Of a stretch of DNA of 50,745 bases, positions 31,661 through 40,620 are shown in pieces. The notes under the pieces were generated by a model. It saw only the letters and a list, made by a program, of their open reading frames with translations, searched no databases and was not told the DNA's origin. Each line of letters opens with the position of its first letter. Within the stretch, counting starts at the first letter, position 1. The DNA lies in the NCBI GenBank assembly GCA_022787145.1, contig JALFVM010000194.1:1-50745 (forward strand), in the 5' to 3' direction. The DNA is from Lachnospiraceae bacterium. GTDB taxonomy: Bacteria; Bacillota; Clostridia; Lachnospirales; Lachnospiraceae. The translations under genes and the position numbers were made by a program.

Positions 31661-34396
31661 TTATTTCAGTGCGTCCAGAGCTGCCTTCACTTTGTCCGGT
31701 GTTGCCGGAATTGCCCAAACTCTTGCTCCTGTTGCATTGAAGATTGCGCTTAAGATAGCCGGATGTCCAGCTGTCAAAGGACCTTCGCCACAGCCAGATG
31801 CTCCATAAGGGCCGTCTGGTCTAGGTGTCTCAGTGTAGATGATGTTGAAGTCATCCGGAATATCCTCTGGATAAGGAATACCGCATCCAGCGATGGTTGT
31901 ATGTTTCTTGTAATCTTCAAAGTCTTCGCTTAAAGCAAGACCCATACCCTGTGCACATCCTCCGTATACCTGTCCATCTACAACAATCTTGTTGATGATT
32001 GTTCCGAAGTCAGCTACGGTTGTAAAGCGAATCACTCTTACTTTACCTGTCTCAATGTTTACTTCTACTTCCGGAATGAACAGTTCATACATGTAGTTGC
32101 TGAATGGTGCACCCTGAGCTGTCTCAAGATCGCAGTCTGTACATGCAGAAGCTACCCATGTTCCCTCATAGAATGTAGGAATGTTTTCTGCTACCATCTC
32201 ATCGTATGTACGATACGTTCCATCTGGTTTTCTCATAGCGTTCAGAAGCATTTCTGCAGCAACTCTTGTTGCATTACCTGTTACTACGTTCGAACGGCTT
32301 CCGCCTGCAGGACCAGAGTTTGGAGTTTTTGCAGTATCATTCATGTACAGTTTGATCATATCTGGTGTAAATCCAGCCTGTTTTAATGTCTCATGAGCCA
32401 TGGTAATTGTACCGATATCAGCACCCTGTCCATGATCTTCCCAAGCGTTAAATACGGTTACTGTTCCATCTGGATTCAGCTGAATATTTGCACCGGAGGA
32501 GTCTTTTCCGTCAAGACCACAGCCATATACACCAACTGCGAATCCAACGCCGTATTTCAGTGTATCTGTATTCATTTTAGCAAGACGCTCTTTTGCTTCA
32601 TAATATACAGGACGAGCTTTCTCAAACATTTCTTCCAGACAGAATACTTCCGGTACCTGTCCGGTCGGTGTGGTACATCCCGTACCTTCTCTGTAAATAT
32701 TCTTATAGCGCAGTTCGAATGGATCAATTCCCATCTTCTCTGCCAGAACATCCATACATACCTCAGATCCCATGAAGGACTGTGGAGAACCATATCCACG
32801 GAATGCAGAACCCCATGCGTGGTTCGTACATACTGTCTGGCTCTTATTTCTGATATTGCGGATATCATATCCGGCACCTGTAAACTGAGAAAGTCTCAGA
32901 GTCAGAAGGTCACCGAACTCGGAGTATGGACCATGATCCACATAGTTGTCGCCTTCCAGAGCAAGAAGTTTGCCGTCTTTGTCTGCTGCCATCTTAATGT
33001 GCATAAATGCAGGTGAACGTTTTCCTGTGTAAGTAATGTTCTGGTACATATCGTAAACAAGTGAACATGGACGTCCATCCAGTGCCAGACAAGCTACACC
33101 AACGAGAGCTTCCATAGTCGGGCTGAACTTATATCCGAATGTTCCACCAGTCGGGTTCTGAATCAGACGGAATTTATCCGGCTCGATTCCGATACCAGCG
33201 GTGATCATCGCTGCATGAAGGTGAATACCGATACTCTTGGAATGAACAGTCAGTCTGCCCTCTTCGTCGATGTATGCGAAACCACAGTCAGGCTCAAGGT
33301 TCAGATGTGGCTGACGGCTGCTGTATGTCTCAACTTCTGCTACATAAGGTGCACTTTCCATAATAGGAGCTGTGTCCTCACCTTTGATACAGTTGGTCTC
33401 ATAGTAAATATTTGGTGTTCCAGGATGAATCTCGATTGCGTCTTCTGCAATTGCTTCCATAGCGCTCATGTATGCCGGCAGTGGCTCAAGGTCTAATTTC
33501 ACTTTTGCTGCTGCAGCTTTTGCATGCTCTTCTGTATCAGCAGCTACCATCGCTACTGCATCACCGATCTGGAAGATTTTCTCATCACAGAGGATTGGAC
33601 GATCCCATCCATCACCTTTATTATTAGCGAAGGTAATCAGTCCGCTGATGCGGTTTTTACCTTTTACGTCTTTTGCGGTAATGACTTTAATAACACCAGG
33701 CATCTTCTCAGCTTCAGAGTAATCAATTCCCTTTAAGATCGCATGAGGAATCTCAGCCTGTACAAGTGCAAGTCTTGCTGTATTTGCAGGCATCTGCAGA
33801 GCCATATCTGCACCAAAGTCCCATTTACCAGTTACTTTATTCAGAGCAGACGGACGAATGTAGCTTGTTCCAAGAATATCATTTCCAACTGGTTTGAAGA
33901 TCAGATCTTCTTTCTTCTTCTCGCCGCGCATAACTGCTGCTGCATCCATAACGGCGTCAATCAGAGGTTTGTATCCTGTACAACGGCATACGTTTCTGTG
34001 TTTCTGGAACCAGTGACGAACCTCTTCTCTTGTTGGAGAAGGATTCTCTTCCAGGAGAACTTTTGCAGACATAATAAATCCAGGAGAACAGAAACCACAC
34101 TGTGCACATCCATGTCCCATCCATGCTACCTGCAGCGGATGCAGATTGTCAACGGTTCCGATACCTTCAATGGTCTCGATCACTGCTTCGTCTTTTACTT
34201 TTTTCATTTTTACGATACAGGAACGAACAGCTTTGCCATCCATGATAACGGTACAGGTACCACACTGACCCTGTCCACAACCTACTTTACATCCGGTAAG
34301 ATATAACTGCTCACGAAGCACTTTTGCCAGTGTATCTTCTGGATTGATAATTAAAGTTCTCGGCTGCCCATTAATAATGAGTTGTTTTTTAACCAT
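31661..34396 (-). CDS. Molybdopterin aldehyde oxidoreductase (Mop type)
   Basis: The 911-residue single-chain enzyme of the xanthine oxidase family oxidises aldehydes to acids. The N-terminal [2Fe-2S] domain has C40, C45, C48, C60; the second cluster has C100, C103, C137, C139. These numbers agree with what I recall for Desulfovibrio gigas Mop. No FAD domain is present. The molybdenum domains contain FGYKFSPTMEAL and AFRGYGSPQSF, and the catalytic Glu in GASGCGEGPLTAG (about 871). Close match to Mop suggests a cytosine-dinucleotide cofactor and aldehyde rather than purine substrates, though this is inference. AAGGAGG precedes the start. It is first gene of the island operon. Confidence 0.94.
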   Translation of the reverse strand: MVKKQLIINGQPRTLIINPEDTLAKVLREQLYLTGCKVGCGQGQCGTCTVIMDGKAVRSCIVKMKKVKDEAVIETIEGIGTVDNLHPLQVAWMGHGCAQCGFCSPGFIMSAKVLLEENPSPTREEVRHWFQKHRNVCRCTGYKPLIDAVMDAAAVMRGEKKKEDLIFKPVGNDILGTSYIRPSALNKVTGKWDFGADMALQMPANTARLALVQAEIPHAILKGIDYSEAEKMPGVIKVITAKDVKGKNRISGLITFANNKGDGWDRPILCDEKIFQIGDAVAMVAADTEEHAKAAAAKVKLDLEPLPAYMSAMEAIAEDAIEIHPGTPNIYYETNCIKGEDTAPIMESAPYVAEVETYSSRQPHLNLEPDCGFAYIDEEGRLTVHSKSIGIHLHAAMITAGIGIEPDKFRLIQNPTGGTFGYKFSPTMEALVGVACLALDGRPCSLVYDMYQNITYTGKRSPAFMHIKMAADKDGKLLALEGDNYVDHGPYSEFGDLLTLRLSQFTGAGYDIRNIRNKSQTVCTNHAWGSAFRGYGSPQSFMGSEVCMDVLAEKMGIDPFELRYKNIYREGTGCTTPTGQVPEVFCLEEMFEKARPVYYEAKERLAKMNTDTLKYGVGFAVGVYGCGLDGKDSSGANIQLNPDGTVTVFNAWEDHGQGADIGTITMAHETLKQAGFTPDMIKLYMNDTAKTPNSGPAGGSRSNVVTGNATRVAAEMLLNAMRKPDGTYRTYDEMVAENIPTFYEGTWVASACTDCDLETAQGAPFSNYMYELFIPEVEVNIETGKVRVIRFTTVADFGTIINKIVVDGQVYGGCAQGMGLALSEDFEDYKKHTTIAGCGIPYPEDIPDDFNIIYTETPRPDGPYGASGCGEGPLTAGHPAILSAIFNATGARVWAIPATPDKVKAALDALK

Positions 34397-34410
34397 GTGA
34401 CCTCCTTACT

Positions 34411-34464
34411 GTTATGAGTGCCCTCACCCTCTCTGACGGGACTCATACTACACAATACATTATA
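34411..34464 (-). promoter_or_regulatory. Leader and -10 of the aldehyde oxidoreductase gene
   Basis: A perfect TATAAT lies at 34459-34464 on the minus strand with no good -35, suggesting an activator. The short leader folds as TATGAGT with ACTCATA enclosing CCC/GGG pairs, and the 16-base shared sequence (34427-34442) fills this hairpin. The ribosome site AAGGAGG follows it. Confidence 0.5.
34427..34442 (-). repeat. 16-base sequence shared with 21934-21949
   Basis: On the minus strand this reads GTCCCGTCAGAGAGGG and lies in the leader of the oxidoreductase. It is the exact complement of the sequence just after the ModE-fusion gene on its plus-strand transcript. Confidence 0.6.
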
Positions 34465-34505
34465 TTTAGAAAGTACTCTAATTTTTCGCAATTGCATCTT
34501 ATCAC

Positions 34506-34534
34506 TTGATATTCCCTAAAAGATTGGTTATACT
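34506..34534 (+). promoter_or_regulatory. Promoter of the unknown 136-aa gene
   Basis: TTGATA (34506-34511) and TATACT (34529-34534) are separated by 17 bases, divergent from the oxidoreductase promoter. Confidence 0.65.
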
Positions 34535-34567
34535 GATGGTATCAACAATCAGAAAGGGGAAACCATT

Positions 34568-34978
34568 ATGAAAGATCCTTATACCGAAATCGAATATCAA
34601 TGTGCATCTATGATTGATTATCTCAGTGCTTTATACGAAGAGGAAACTCTCGAATCACTGGGTAACCTTCACGAAGCAATCCTTAAAGCGCTGACAGCTC
34701 AGATGGAACTACGCTACCAGAAGGCTGCTGGTCAGCCGGTGGACCACTTATCGGCCAAAACCTTAACCATTGAATTTAAGGATGAAACACAGCAACGAAT
34801 TTACCGCCGTCAGCTTCCTATGGACTATGAAGAAAACAACAATGGCATCGAACTGAAGGGTGAAGACATTCATGGAAAACCTGCCTCCATCGCCTTCCTC
34901 TCCAACACCGCCGCCGATAAAATCATGGCTCTGACTGGAATCGGATGGGAAAACCCTCGCTGCAATCACGATGATTGA
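34568..34978 (+). CDS. Unknown soluble protein, 136 residues
   Basis: I recognise no family. The first 60 residues are helical and acidic (IEYQCASMIDYLSALYEEETLESLGNLHEAILKAL); the rest is mixed strand and helix, ending NPRCNHDD. No membrane segment or signal peptide is seen. GGGGAAACC lies before the ATG and a good promoter lies upstream. It is divergent from the aldehyde oxidoreductase, sharing a 171-base regulatory region, so a link to that island is possible. Confidence 0.7.
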   Translation: MKDPYTEIEYQCASMIDYLSALYEEETLESLGNLHEAILKALTAQMELRYQKAAGQPVDHLSAKTLTIEFKDETQQRIYRRQLPMDYEENNNGIELKGEDIHGKPASIAFLSNTAADKIMALTGIGWENPRCNHDD

Positions 34979-35130
34979 TATATTATTATCAGTATCGTTC
35001 ACGCATCGCGAAAAATCTTTCTGAATCTATTATATAACAATCTTGTTTTTTAGGCAAGTTAAAAGTATTTTTTCTTTAATTTTCTATTTTTTTAGGCGAT
35101 TTGCACAAAAATCAATCTCGAAATATAGTA

Positions 35131-35169
35131 AAAAAATGTATGGTATTGGTCTAATACCATACATTTTTT
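35131..35169. terminator. Perfect 17-bp hairpin, bidirectional terminator
   Basis: The arm 35131-35147 pairs perfectly with 35153-35169 around a 5-base loop. Six A at the 5' end and six T at the 3' end make it usable from either side. It may end the unknown plus-strand gene, 150 bases upstream. Confidence 0.7.
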
Positions 35170-35376
35170 GTGCTTTTTGTTTAATTTCTATTATTTCAGT
35201 CCATTTTTCAGTATATTATTTTAATAATCTGAAAAAATAGATAGAAAAAGTTCGTTATTTTTTTAATTATATATCCGACGTTTTTCCAACAATTATTTTA
35301 TGGAAATAGATAAGTCTCCATCCAGAGGTGTTACAGAAATTACACGGTCTATGCAGGCAGCTCTTTCCAGAACTTA

Positions 35377-35429
35377 AAATATCCTGTAGAGTTTCATGCT
35401 TTTTTCACATGTAATCCTACAGGATATTT
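35377..35429 (-). terminator. Terminator of the C39-like peptidase gene
   Basis: A 13-bp perfect stem (35377-35389 with 35417-35429) is followed by TTTT on the minus strand, 10 bases after the peptidase stop. Confidence 0.65.
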
Positions 35430-35438
35430 ACATTTCAG

Positions 35439-36056
35439 CTATTGTAGTCTCCGCACGCCAACTGCCATGCTGTACTGCACACGATGGCGATCTTCTGTGA
35501 CTTCTTTCAGATAATGAATCACGCCATTATTTTCATAAGGGTCATTAAACCAGTACCCCTCTTCATCGTAACCAACCAGAAGCATACAGTGCTCATTGGA
35601 AATCCAGGTAAATTCCTCTCCCGTATCGAGAAGTCTCCATGACGGCCCGATAATCGGCTTGCGCATATTGATCGCCGCCCAGAATACCACTGGCATCCTC
35701 TCATCGAGATACTTCTTTTTGAGTTCTTCCATCGAAGTACCTGTCTCATCCACTGCCTCGTACTGCACATTACCTGTTCTGGAAAAATAGTGGTTCAGTG
35801 CCTCACAGATCACCGGTGCATAGCACCCAAAGGACTCCTCATCATATGGACTGCCACAAAAATATTTCCACGGATCCGGTCCAAACAGCAATCCGTCACG
35901 CTCCTCAAACGCTTTTTGCTCCAAGTCGTTTTCAATAAATTCGTCCACTGTAACCGGACAGCCCAGAAATTGCAGAAGCATGACCGCAGAAACACTCTCA
36001 CATCCCGTCGGATAACGGACACTCTGATTGATATACGGCACATCTATCCTGTTCAT
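35439..36056 (-). CDS. C39-like papain-fold peptidase
   Basis: The 205-residue protein fits the peptidase C39-like family. The nucleophile lies in YPTGCESVSAVMLLQFLG (about residue 19), the catalytic His in NEHCMLLVGYDEEG and the Asp in WFNDP. Unlike most relatives it has no signal peptide, membrane anchor or ABC domain, so it may act in the cytoplasm or be exported another way. No bacteriocin or lanthipeptide gene is adjacent, so a peptide-maturation role is not supported here. It starts 5 bases after the NhaC-type gene ends and is likely cotranscribed with it. Confidence 0.82.
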   Translation of the reverse strand: MNRIDVPYINQSVRYPTGCESVSAVMLLQFLGCPVTVDEFIENDLEQKAFEERDGLLFGPDPWKYFCGSPYDEESFGCYAPVICEALNHYFSRTGNVQYEAVDETGTSMEELKKKYLDERMPVVFWAAINMRKPIIGPSWRLLDTGEEFTWISNEHCMLLVGYDEEGYWFNDPYENNGVIHYLKEVTEDRHRVQYSMAVGVRRLQ

Positions 36057-36061
36057 CCGTT

Positions 36062-37576
36062 CTATGCTTCTTTCTTGTCAAAAACTTTTTTCATAACTGT
36101 CAGTACCGCAAACAACAGTGCGAAACTGAAAATTAAGGTAATCCACCAGATTTTTACGATACCTGCAAAAATATATCCAACAATACATACCACTGCAACC
36201 ACTGCCGCATACTGCATCTGTGTGGAAACATGGTTGATATGATTACTCTGCGCACCGGCCGAGGACATAACCGTCGTATCGGAAATCGGAGATACATGGT
36301 CACCACAAACGGCACCTGCCAGAACTGCTGAAACTGCAATAATCATCATCTCCAGCTGATTTGGATTCGGGAACATCGCTACAACGATCGGAACCAGAAT
36401 CGCAAATGTTCCCCAGCTTGTTCCTGTGGAAAATCCCAGGAAGACTGCAATCATAAACATAATTGCAGGAATCAGAACACTTGCGGAAGCATTGTCACCG
36501 ACAACCTTCGATACAAAATCTGCAATTCCAAGTGCATCGCCCATTCCCTTCAGAGACCATGCAAAAATCAGGATCATAACTGCCGGTACCATCAGCTTGA
36601 ATCCCTCTACAAAGCATTCCATAAAACCTTTGAAGGTAATGACTTTTCTCGGCAGATAAAAAACAAACATACACAGAATCGTGATCGTTGTCGCAAAAAT
36701 CAGACTTGTCTCTGCATCACATCCGGCAAATGCTGTAATGATGCCAGTCGCACCACCCTGATACCCTGTATAAATCATCGCCCCCACTGCACTGACGATC
36801 AGAATTGCAACCGGCAGCACCAGGTCAATGACATGACCAGACTTTTCATCTTTTGTTTCTTCCGGCTGTGCAAATTCTTCCCCGCCAGAAGTAAACAAAT
36901 CACCTTTTTCTGCATTTTTCTCATGAATCTTCATCAGACCAAAGTCAAAGCCCGTCAAAATAATGTACAGCACCATTCCCAATGTCAAAAGCGCATACAG
37001 GTTGTACGGAATCGTACGCAAGAACAGCTGAAATCCTGTGATTCCCGCATCTTCCGGCACATAAGAATTGACTGCTGCTGCCCAGCTCGAAATCGGTGCA
37101 ATGATACAAATCGGCGCTGCAGTTGCATCAATGATATACGCCAGCTTTGCTCTGGATACTTTAAAACGATCTGTCACCGGACGCATAACAGAGCCAACTG
37201 TCAGACAGTTAAAATAATCATCCACAAAGATCAACACACCAAGACCTGTCGTTGCCAGCAGCGCACTCTTCTTAGATTTGATTTTCTTTCCTGCCCAGTT
37301 TCCATAGGCAGCCGATCCTCCGGATCTTGCCATTAACACAATGATCATACCCAGGAGAACATCAAAAATCAGAATATTCAGATTCATGCTTCCTTTCATA
37401 ATCTCAAAAAATGCTACGAATGCATCCCACGGGTGAAATCCTGTATAAAGAAATGCTCCCACAGCCACACCGATGAACAGAGAACTGTACACCTCTTTCG
37501 TCACAAGTGCCAGCACAATCGCCAGCAGTGGTGGTACCAATGACCACCAGGTTCCAATAAACATTGAACCATCCAT
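36062..37576 (-). CDS. NhaC family Na+/H+ antiporter
   Basis: The 504-residue membrane protein has about 11-12 hydrophobic segments and the NhaC-family motifs FVDDYFNCLTVGSVMRPVTDRFKVSRAKLAYIIDATAAPICIIAPISSW and GFSTGTSWGTFAILVPI. Family members exchange Na+ for H+, and some carry malate/lactate or amino acids, so the exact substrate is open. ATG 37576 is preferred to 37591 because GGGAG sits 8 bases before it. Confidence 0.88.
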   Translation of the reverse strand: MDGSMFIGTWWSLVPPLLAIVLALVTKEVYSSLFIGVAVGAFLYTGFHPWDAFVAFFEIMKGSMNLNILIFDVLLGMIIVLMARSGGSAAYGNWAGKKIKSKKSALLATTGLGVLIFVDDYFNCLTVGSVMRPVTDRFKVSRAKLAYIIDATAAPICIIAPISSWAAAVNSYVPEDAGITGFQLFLRTIPYNLYALLTLGMVLYIILTGFDFGLMKIHEKNAEKGDLFTSGGEEFAQPEETKDEKSGHVIDLVLPVAILIVSAVGAMIYTGYQGGATGIITAFAGCDAETSLIFATTITILCMFVFYLPRKVITFKGFMECFVEGFKLMVPAVMILIFAWSLKGMGDALGIADFVSKVVGDNASASVLIPAIMFMIAVFLGFSTGTSWGTFAILVPIVVAMFPNPNQLEMMIIAVSAVLAGAVCGDHVSPISDTTVMSSAGAQSNHINHVSTQMQYAAVVAVVCIVGYIFAGIVKIWWITLIFSFALLFAVLTVMKKVFDKKEA

Positions 37577-37751
37577 AACTCTCACTCCCATCCTTCTTTT
37601 GTACTGTGCTGCACAGACGACAGTGCATAAAACATGCTCTGCGCAATACAGTATTCTCGTTATATGTCTTCTATTTTAGACGATTCACGGACAATATACA
37701 ATGTTTTTCTTACTTTTTCGCCTGATTTTATACAAATTCCACAGCAATCTC

Positions 37752-38393
37752 TCATATTAGACAAATCCACTCCATTTTATCCGCAAACTTCTGTTCTTTG
37801 CCACAGACACAGACCCGATAACCGGGAATTTCATATTCCTGAAAAAAGCAGGAGACACGTTTGCCATCACGATATACAGATATCCCATCTTCCAATACGA
37901 ATTCAAACTGCTTCAAAGACAGCCGCATTCCTTCTCCTGTCATTTTCATATAACTCTCTTTCATCGTCCACAGACGAAAAAATTCACGCTCTCTGTCTGC
38001 TCCAGACAACTGATCCAGATAAGCAATCTCACTTTCACAGAAAAAGTGACGGGCAAGTCCGCATGGCTCGCGCTTGATTTTCTCCACATCACATCCAACT
38101 GCACAATCTCCCGCCGCACAGAGAACCACGCCGTTTGAATGGGATAAATTAAAGAAAAAATCTTCCATCTGCGGTTTTCCATTTTCTCCATAAGTAATTT
38201 CGCGATCCGCCACACCGTGACGAAACAAAACCTCCCGAAGCAGCAGCCCCGCACCGAGACTCTGTTTTCTGTCCTTTTCCATTTTGTGGCGCATGATTTT
38301 TTCTTTTCGCTGGTCAGAAAGATCTGCCATCACAGAAGATTCCCTCATGGGATCTGGCAGATTCGTAATATCAGCCGCATATACTTGAATCAT
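37752..38393 (-). CDS. Sfp-type 4'-phosphopantetheinyl transferase
   Basis: The 213-residue protein has the Sfp-family motifs YGENGKPQ, FFFNLSHSNG, GCDVEKIK (Mg-binding Asp and following Glu) and FFRLWTMKESYMKMTGEGM. It transfers phosphopantetheine from CoA to a Ser of a carrier protein. Sfp-type enzymes usually serve peptide or polyketide synthases, yet none is in this window. It lies downstream of ureD but behind its terminator. Confidence 0.92.
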   Translation of the reverse strand: MIQVYAADITNLPDPMRESSVMADLSDQRKEKIMRHKMEKDRKQSLGAGLLLREVLFRHGVADREITYGENGKPQMEDFFFNLSHSNGVVLCAAGDCAVGCDVEKIKREPCGLARHFFCESEIAYLDQLSGADREREFFRLWTMKESYMKMTGEGMRLSLKQFEFVLEDGISVYRDGKRVSCFFQEYEIPGYRVCVCGKEQKFADKMEWICLI

Positions 38394-38462
38394 CGTTTCC
38401 TTCCTTTCTCTTTTCTTCTGATTCCCATTTTAACATATATAGCACCGAATCGGTGCCATATA

Positions 38463-38501
38463 AAAAACAGGTGCCGCCATTTTTAGACAACACCTGTTTT
38501 T
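38463..38501 (-). terminator. Terminator of the urease operon, overlapping ureD
   Basis: AAAAACAGGTG (38463-38473) pairs with CACCTGTTTTT (38491-38501). The upstream arm on the minus strand encodes the last residues of UreD and the TAA stop lies in the loop. A second palindrome, GCACCGA with TCGGTGC (38442-38456), follows. Confidence 0.8.
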
Positions 38502-39286
38502 CCGATCCTATTTTTTATTGTATCAAAGACTTCCTCGAGTTCCTGTGCCCGATTTCCCAGCACACGAATCGCCAGATCACGCTCTGTTATGCGGGATACT
38601 CCACCTTCAATCTCTGGATTGTCGTCCAGAAGCTGCCGGATTCCCTCAATCTTTTGTTTTTCAATTTCTCTGTTGAAAAGCAAAAGCGTTCCATAATGAT
38701 GAAAGCCTTCATACATACCAAGTCCTTCCAGTTCCATTTTTTCCGGCTCAAAATAGCAATTGTCGCGATAAATCAACGTTCCCTTCCGTCTTACGGTCAC
38801 CAGATTATGATAAAATCGATATTGAAAACACTCCCCGTAAGCAGTCCTTCCGCAGGAAAGGATTTCCTGATACGTAAACCATGACGATTCATCCTCCAAG
38901 TCTGCCTCCATGCTGCTGGTATAGGCAGACTGCGCAAATGGAATCACCGGCGGTGCATCATATTCTAAATTTGCATCACGCTCCACCTGAATATGCGCAT
39001 GTCTCTTTGCAAAGCCTTTCTTCATCTTGTGGATTTTCTCATAGGCCTGTGCGGAAAAACGCATATGCGCGCCGTTCTCTGCCCGTATCTGAAACTCCTG
39101 CGTATCTCCCTCCATAATTCCGGCGGAAGCTGACAAAAGCATCACATGCATCACATCCGGCTTTTCATAAAACGGAGTCATGATTTTAAAGGGAGCCGTA
39201 AACGCAACCTCTGATAAAACGGTCTTTTCTCCATTCGAAGAAGCCGTCAGTTCACAGCGAGAGGTTCTTCCAAATTGATTTTCCAT
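38483..39286 (-). CDS. ureD: Urease accessory protein UreD
   Basis: The 267-residue protein is the UreD (UreH) scaffold for urease activation, with family patterns PFYEKPDVMHVMLLSASAGIMEGDTQEFQI and PPVIPFAQSAYTSSMEADLEDESSWFTYQEILSCGRTAYGE. UreD, UreF and UreG form the GTP-dependent complex that delivers nickel to UreC. Its ATG abuts the ureG TAG. Its C-terminus overlaps the operon terminator. Confidence 0.94.
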   Translation of the reverse strand: MENQFGRTSRCELTASSNGEKTVLSEVAFTAPFKIMTPFYEKPDVMHVMLLSASAGIMEGDTQEFQIRAENGAHMRFSAQAYEKIHKMKKGFAKRHAHIQVERDANLEYDAPPVIPFAQSAYTSSMEADLEDESSWFTYQEILSCGRTAYGECFQYRFYHNLVTVRRKGTLIYRDNCYFEPEKMELEGLGMYEGFHHYGTLLLFNREIEKQKIEGIRQLLDDNPEIEGGVSRITERDLAIRVLGNRAQELEEVFDTIKNRIGKTGVV

Positions 39287-39898
39287 CTATTCGCATCCTT
39301 CCAGCAGTACATTTTTCTGAATCCACTCCATAACGGCATCCACACCCTGATCATCGCGAATATCGGTAAACAAAAACGGACGATCTTTTCTCATCATTTT
39401 GGAATCACGTTCCATGACCTTTAAATCAGCGCCGACATAAGGAGCAAGGTCAATCTTATTGATGACCAGCAAATCAGAACGGACAATTCCAGGGCCGCCT
39501 TTTCTCGGTATTTTGTCTCCCTCAGCTACATCAATGACAAAAATCGTCGCATCCACAAGCTCCGGGCTGAAGGTAGCAGAAAGGTTATCGCCGCCGCTCT
39601 CAATGAATAAAAGTTCAATATCCGGAAAGCGCATCATCATTTCATCGACCGCTTCCAGATTCATGGATGCATCCTCACGAATGGCCGTGTGCGGACATCC
39701 TCCCGTCTCCACGCCGATGATTCTCTCTCTTGGAAGTACACTGTTTTTGCACAAAAATTCTGCATCCTCTTGTGTATAAATATCATTTGTGATAACACCA
39801 ATACTATATTTCTGTGCCATTTTTCTTGTGAGAATTTCAATAAGAGCTGTCTTTCCCGAACCAACAGGACCGGCAACTCCGATTTTTACATAAGACAT
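39287..39898 (-). CDS. ureG: Urease accessory GTPase UreG
   Basis: The 203-residue GTPase has the P-loop [12 protein letters not shown] at about residue 9, [14 protein letters not shown], the UreG nickel-site signature [34 protein letters not shown] and [16 protein letters not shown] hydrolysis drives nickel insertion into apo-urease. ATG 39898 has AGGAGG six bases upstream. Confidence 0.97.
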   Translation of the reverse strand: MSYVKIGVAGPVGSGKTALIEILTRKMAQKYSIGVITNDIYTQEDAEFLCKNSVLPRERIIGVETGGCPHTAIREDASMNLEAVDEMMMRFPDIELLFIESGGDNLSATFSPELVDATIFVIDVAEGDKIPRKGGPGIVRSDLLVINKIDLAPYVGADLKVMERDSKMMRKDRPFLFTDIRDDQGVDAVMEWIQKNVLLEGCE

Positions 39899-39908
39899 GT
39901 TTTTCCTC

Positions 39909-40601
39909 CTACGACATATAAATTCTGGAATACAATCCCTCGTGCTGCATACAGCGAATGTCAAATCCCGGTGCACCTGCTCCCAGAAGTTCGATTGGAA
40001 GAGTTTGCACCTGTTCCACAGCCTGCTCCATGCAAGGATAACAGGAAATCAAAATCTGCTGTCCTTTCGTCTGACTGAGCGGTATGGTTTTGACGCAATT
40101 CGTCACCATCGCAGACGTCTGTGCGTACAGAAAATGTTCCAGACATTCCTCCAGAGCAATTCCAATCGAAACACAAAAGACGCCATACGCAATCACGTGA
40201 TTGATTGTCTTTCCTTTTCGCAAATCGATATAGCGCTCAAAAACCGGACTTTCATAGGGAAGTTCTGACATCTGAAGCGTTTTGACAAAACGGGAGCCAA
40301 GCTTTCTGGAAGCTTCCCGAATCTCTGCCGGAACTTTTCCTGCCTCCAAAATCTCCTCCAATTCTCTCAAAGCTTCCAGATCTCCCTTCTCTGCCGCCTC
40401 CCATGCGAGGCGGCAATAAAAGAGATCGTTATAAAGCAGATTTTGTGTGATTTTTTTCTTCACATAGCATTCTGCCTGTGTTTCATCTGTGAGAAGTTCC
40501 TTCTGAATATAAGTCTCCAACCCATAAGAATGGGAATATCCTCCAATCGGAAACAGTGCATCATTGATCTGCAGCAAAAGAAATTTTTTTATTTTCTCCA
40601 T
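39909..40601 (-). CDS. ureF: Urease accessory protein UreF
   Basis: The 230-residue all-helical protein has the UreF opening [26 protein letters not shown] and the conserved GREASRKLG-like segment (here [13 protein letters not shown]). It bridges UreG and the UreD-urease complex. ATG 40601 is preferred because the conserved region begins directly after it and GGAG-rich sequence precedes it. Confidence 0.94.
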   Translation of the reverse strand: MEKIKKFLLLQINDALFPIGGYSHSYGLETYIQKELLTDETQAECYVKKKITQNLLYNDLFYCRLAWEAAEKGDLEALRELEEILEAGKVPAEIREASRKLGSRFVKTLQMSELPYESPVFERYIDLRKGKTINHVIAYGVFCVSIGIALEECLEHFLYAQTSAMVTNCVKTIPLSQTKGQQILISCYPCMEQAVEQVQTLPIELLGAGAPGFDIRCMQHEGLYSRIYMS

Positions 40602-40620
40602 ATCTTCCGCTTCTCCTTTG

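Larger units (their letters stand above)
34979..35438. other. Gene-free AT-rich interval
   Basis: This 460-base stretch holds two hairpins (listed separately) and long A/T runs. The only open frame, 35043-35240 on the plus strand, crosses a perfect 17-bp terminator stem and lacks a ribosome site, so I do not call it. Confidence 0.6.

Noticed and set aside
31661-34396. Xanthine dehydrogenase as the identity of the molybdo-enzyme
   Set aside because: There is no FAD subunit or domain, and the single-chain layout with cysteine positions 40-139 fits Mop aldehyde oxidoreductase better.
35043-35240. 65-residue plus-strand open frame
   Set aside because: It runs through a perfect 17-bp terminator stem in very AT-rich DNA and has no ribosome site.
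35439-36056. Bacteriocin leader peptidase
   Set aside because: No ABC transporter domain, precursor peptide or modification enzyme is nearby; its neighbour is an ion antiporter.
37752-38393. Marker of a polyketide or nonribosomal peptide cluster
   Set aside because: The phosphopantetheinyl transferase is real, but no carrier protein or synthase gene exists in the window.
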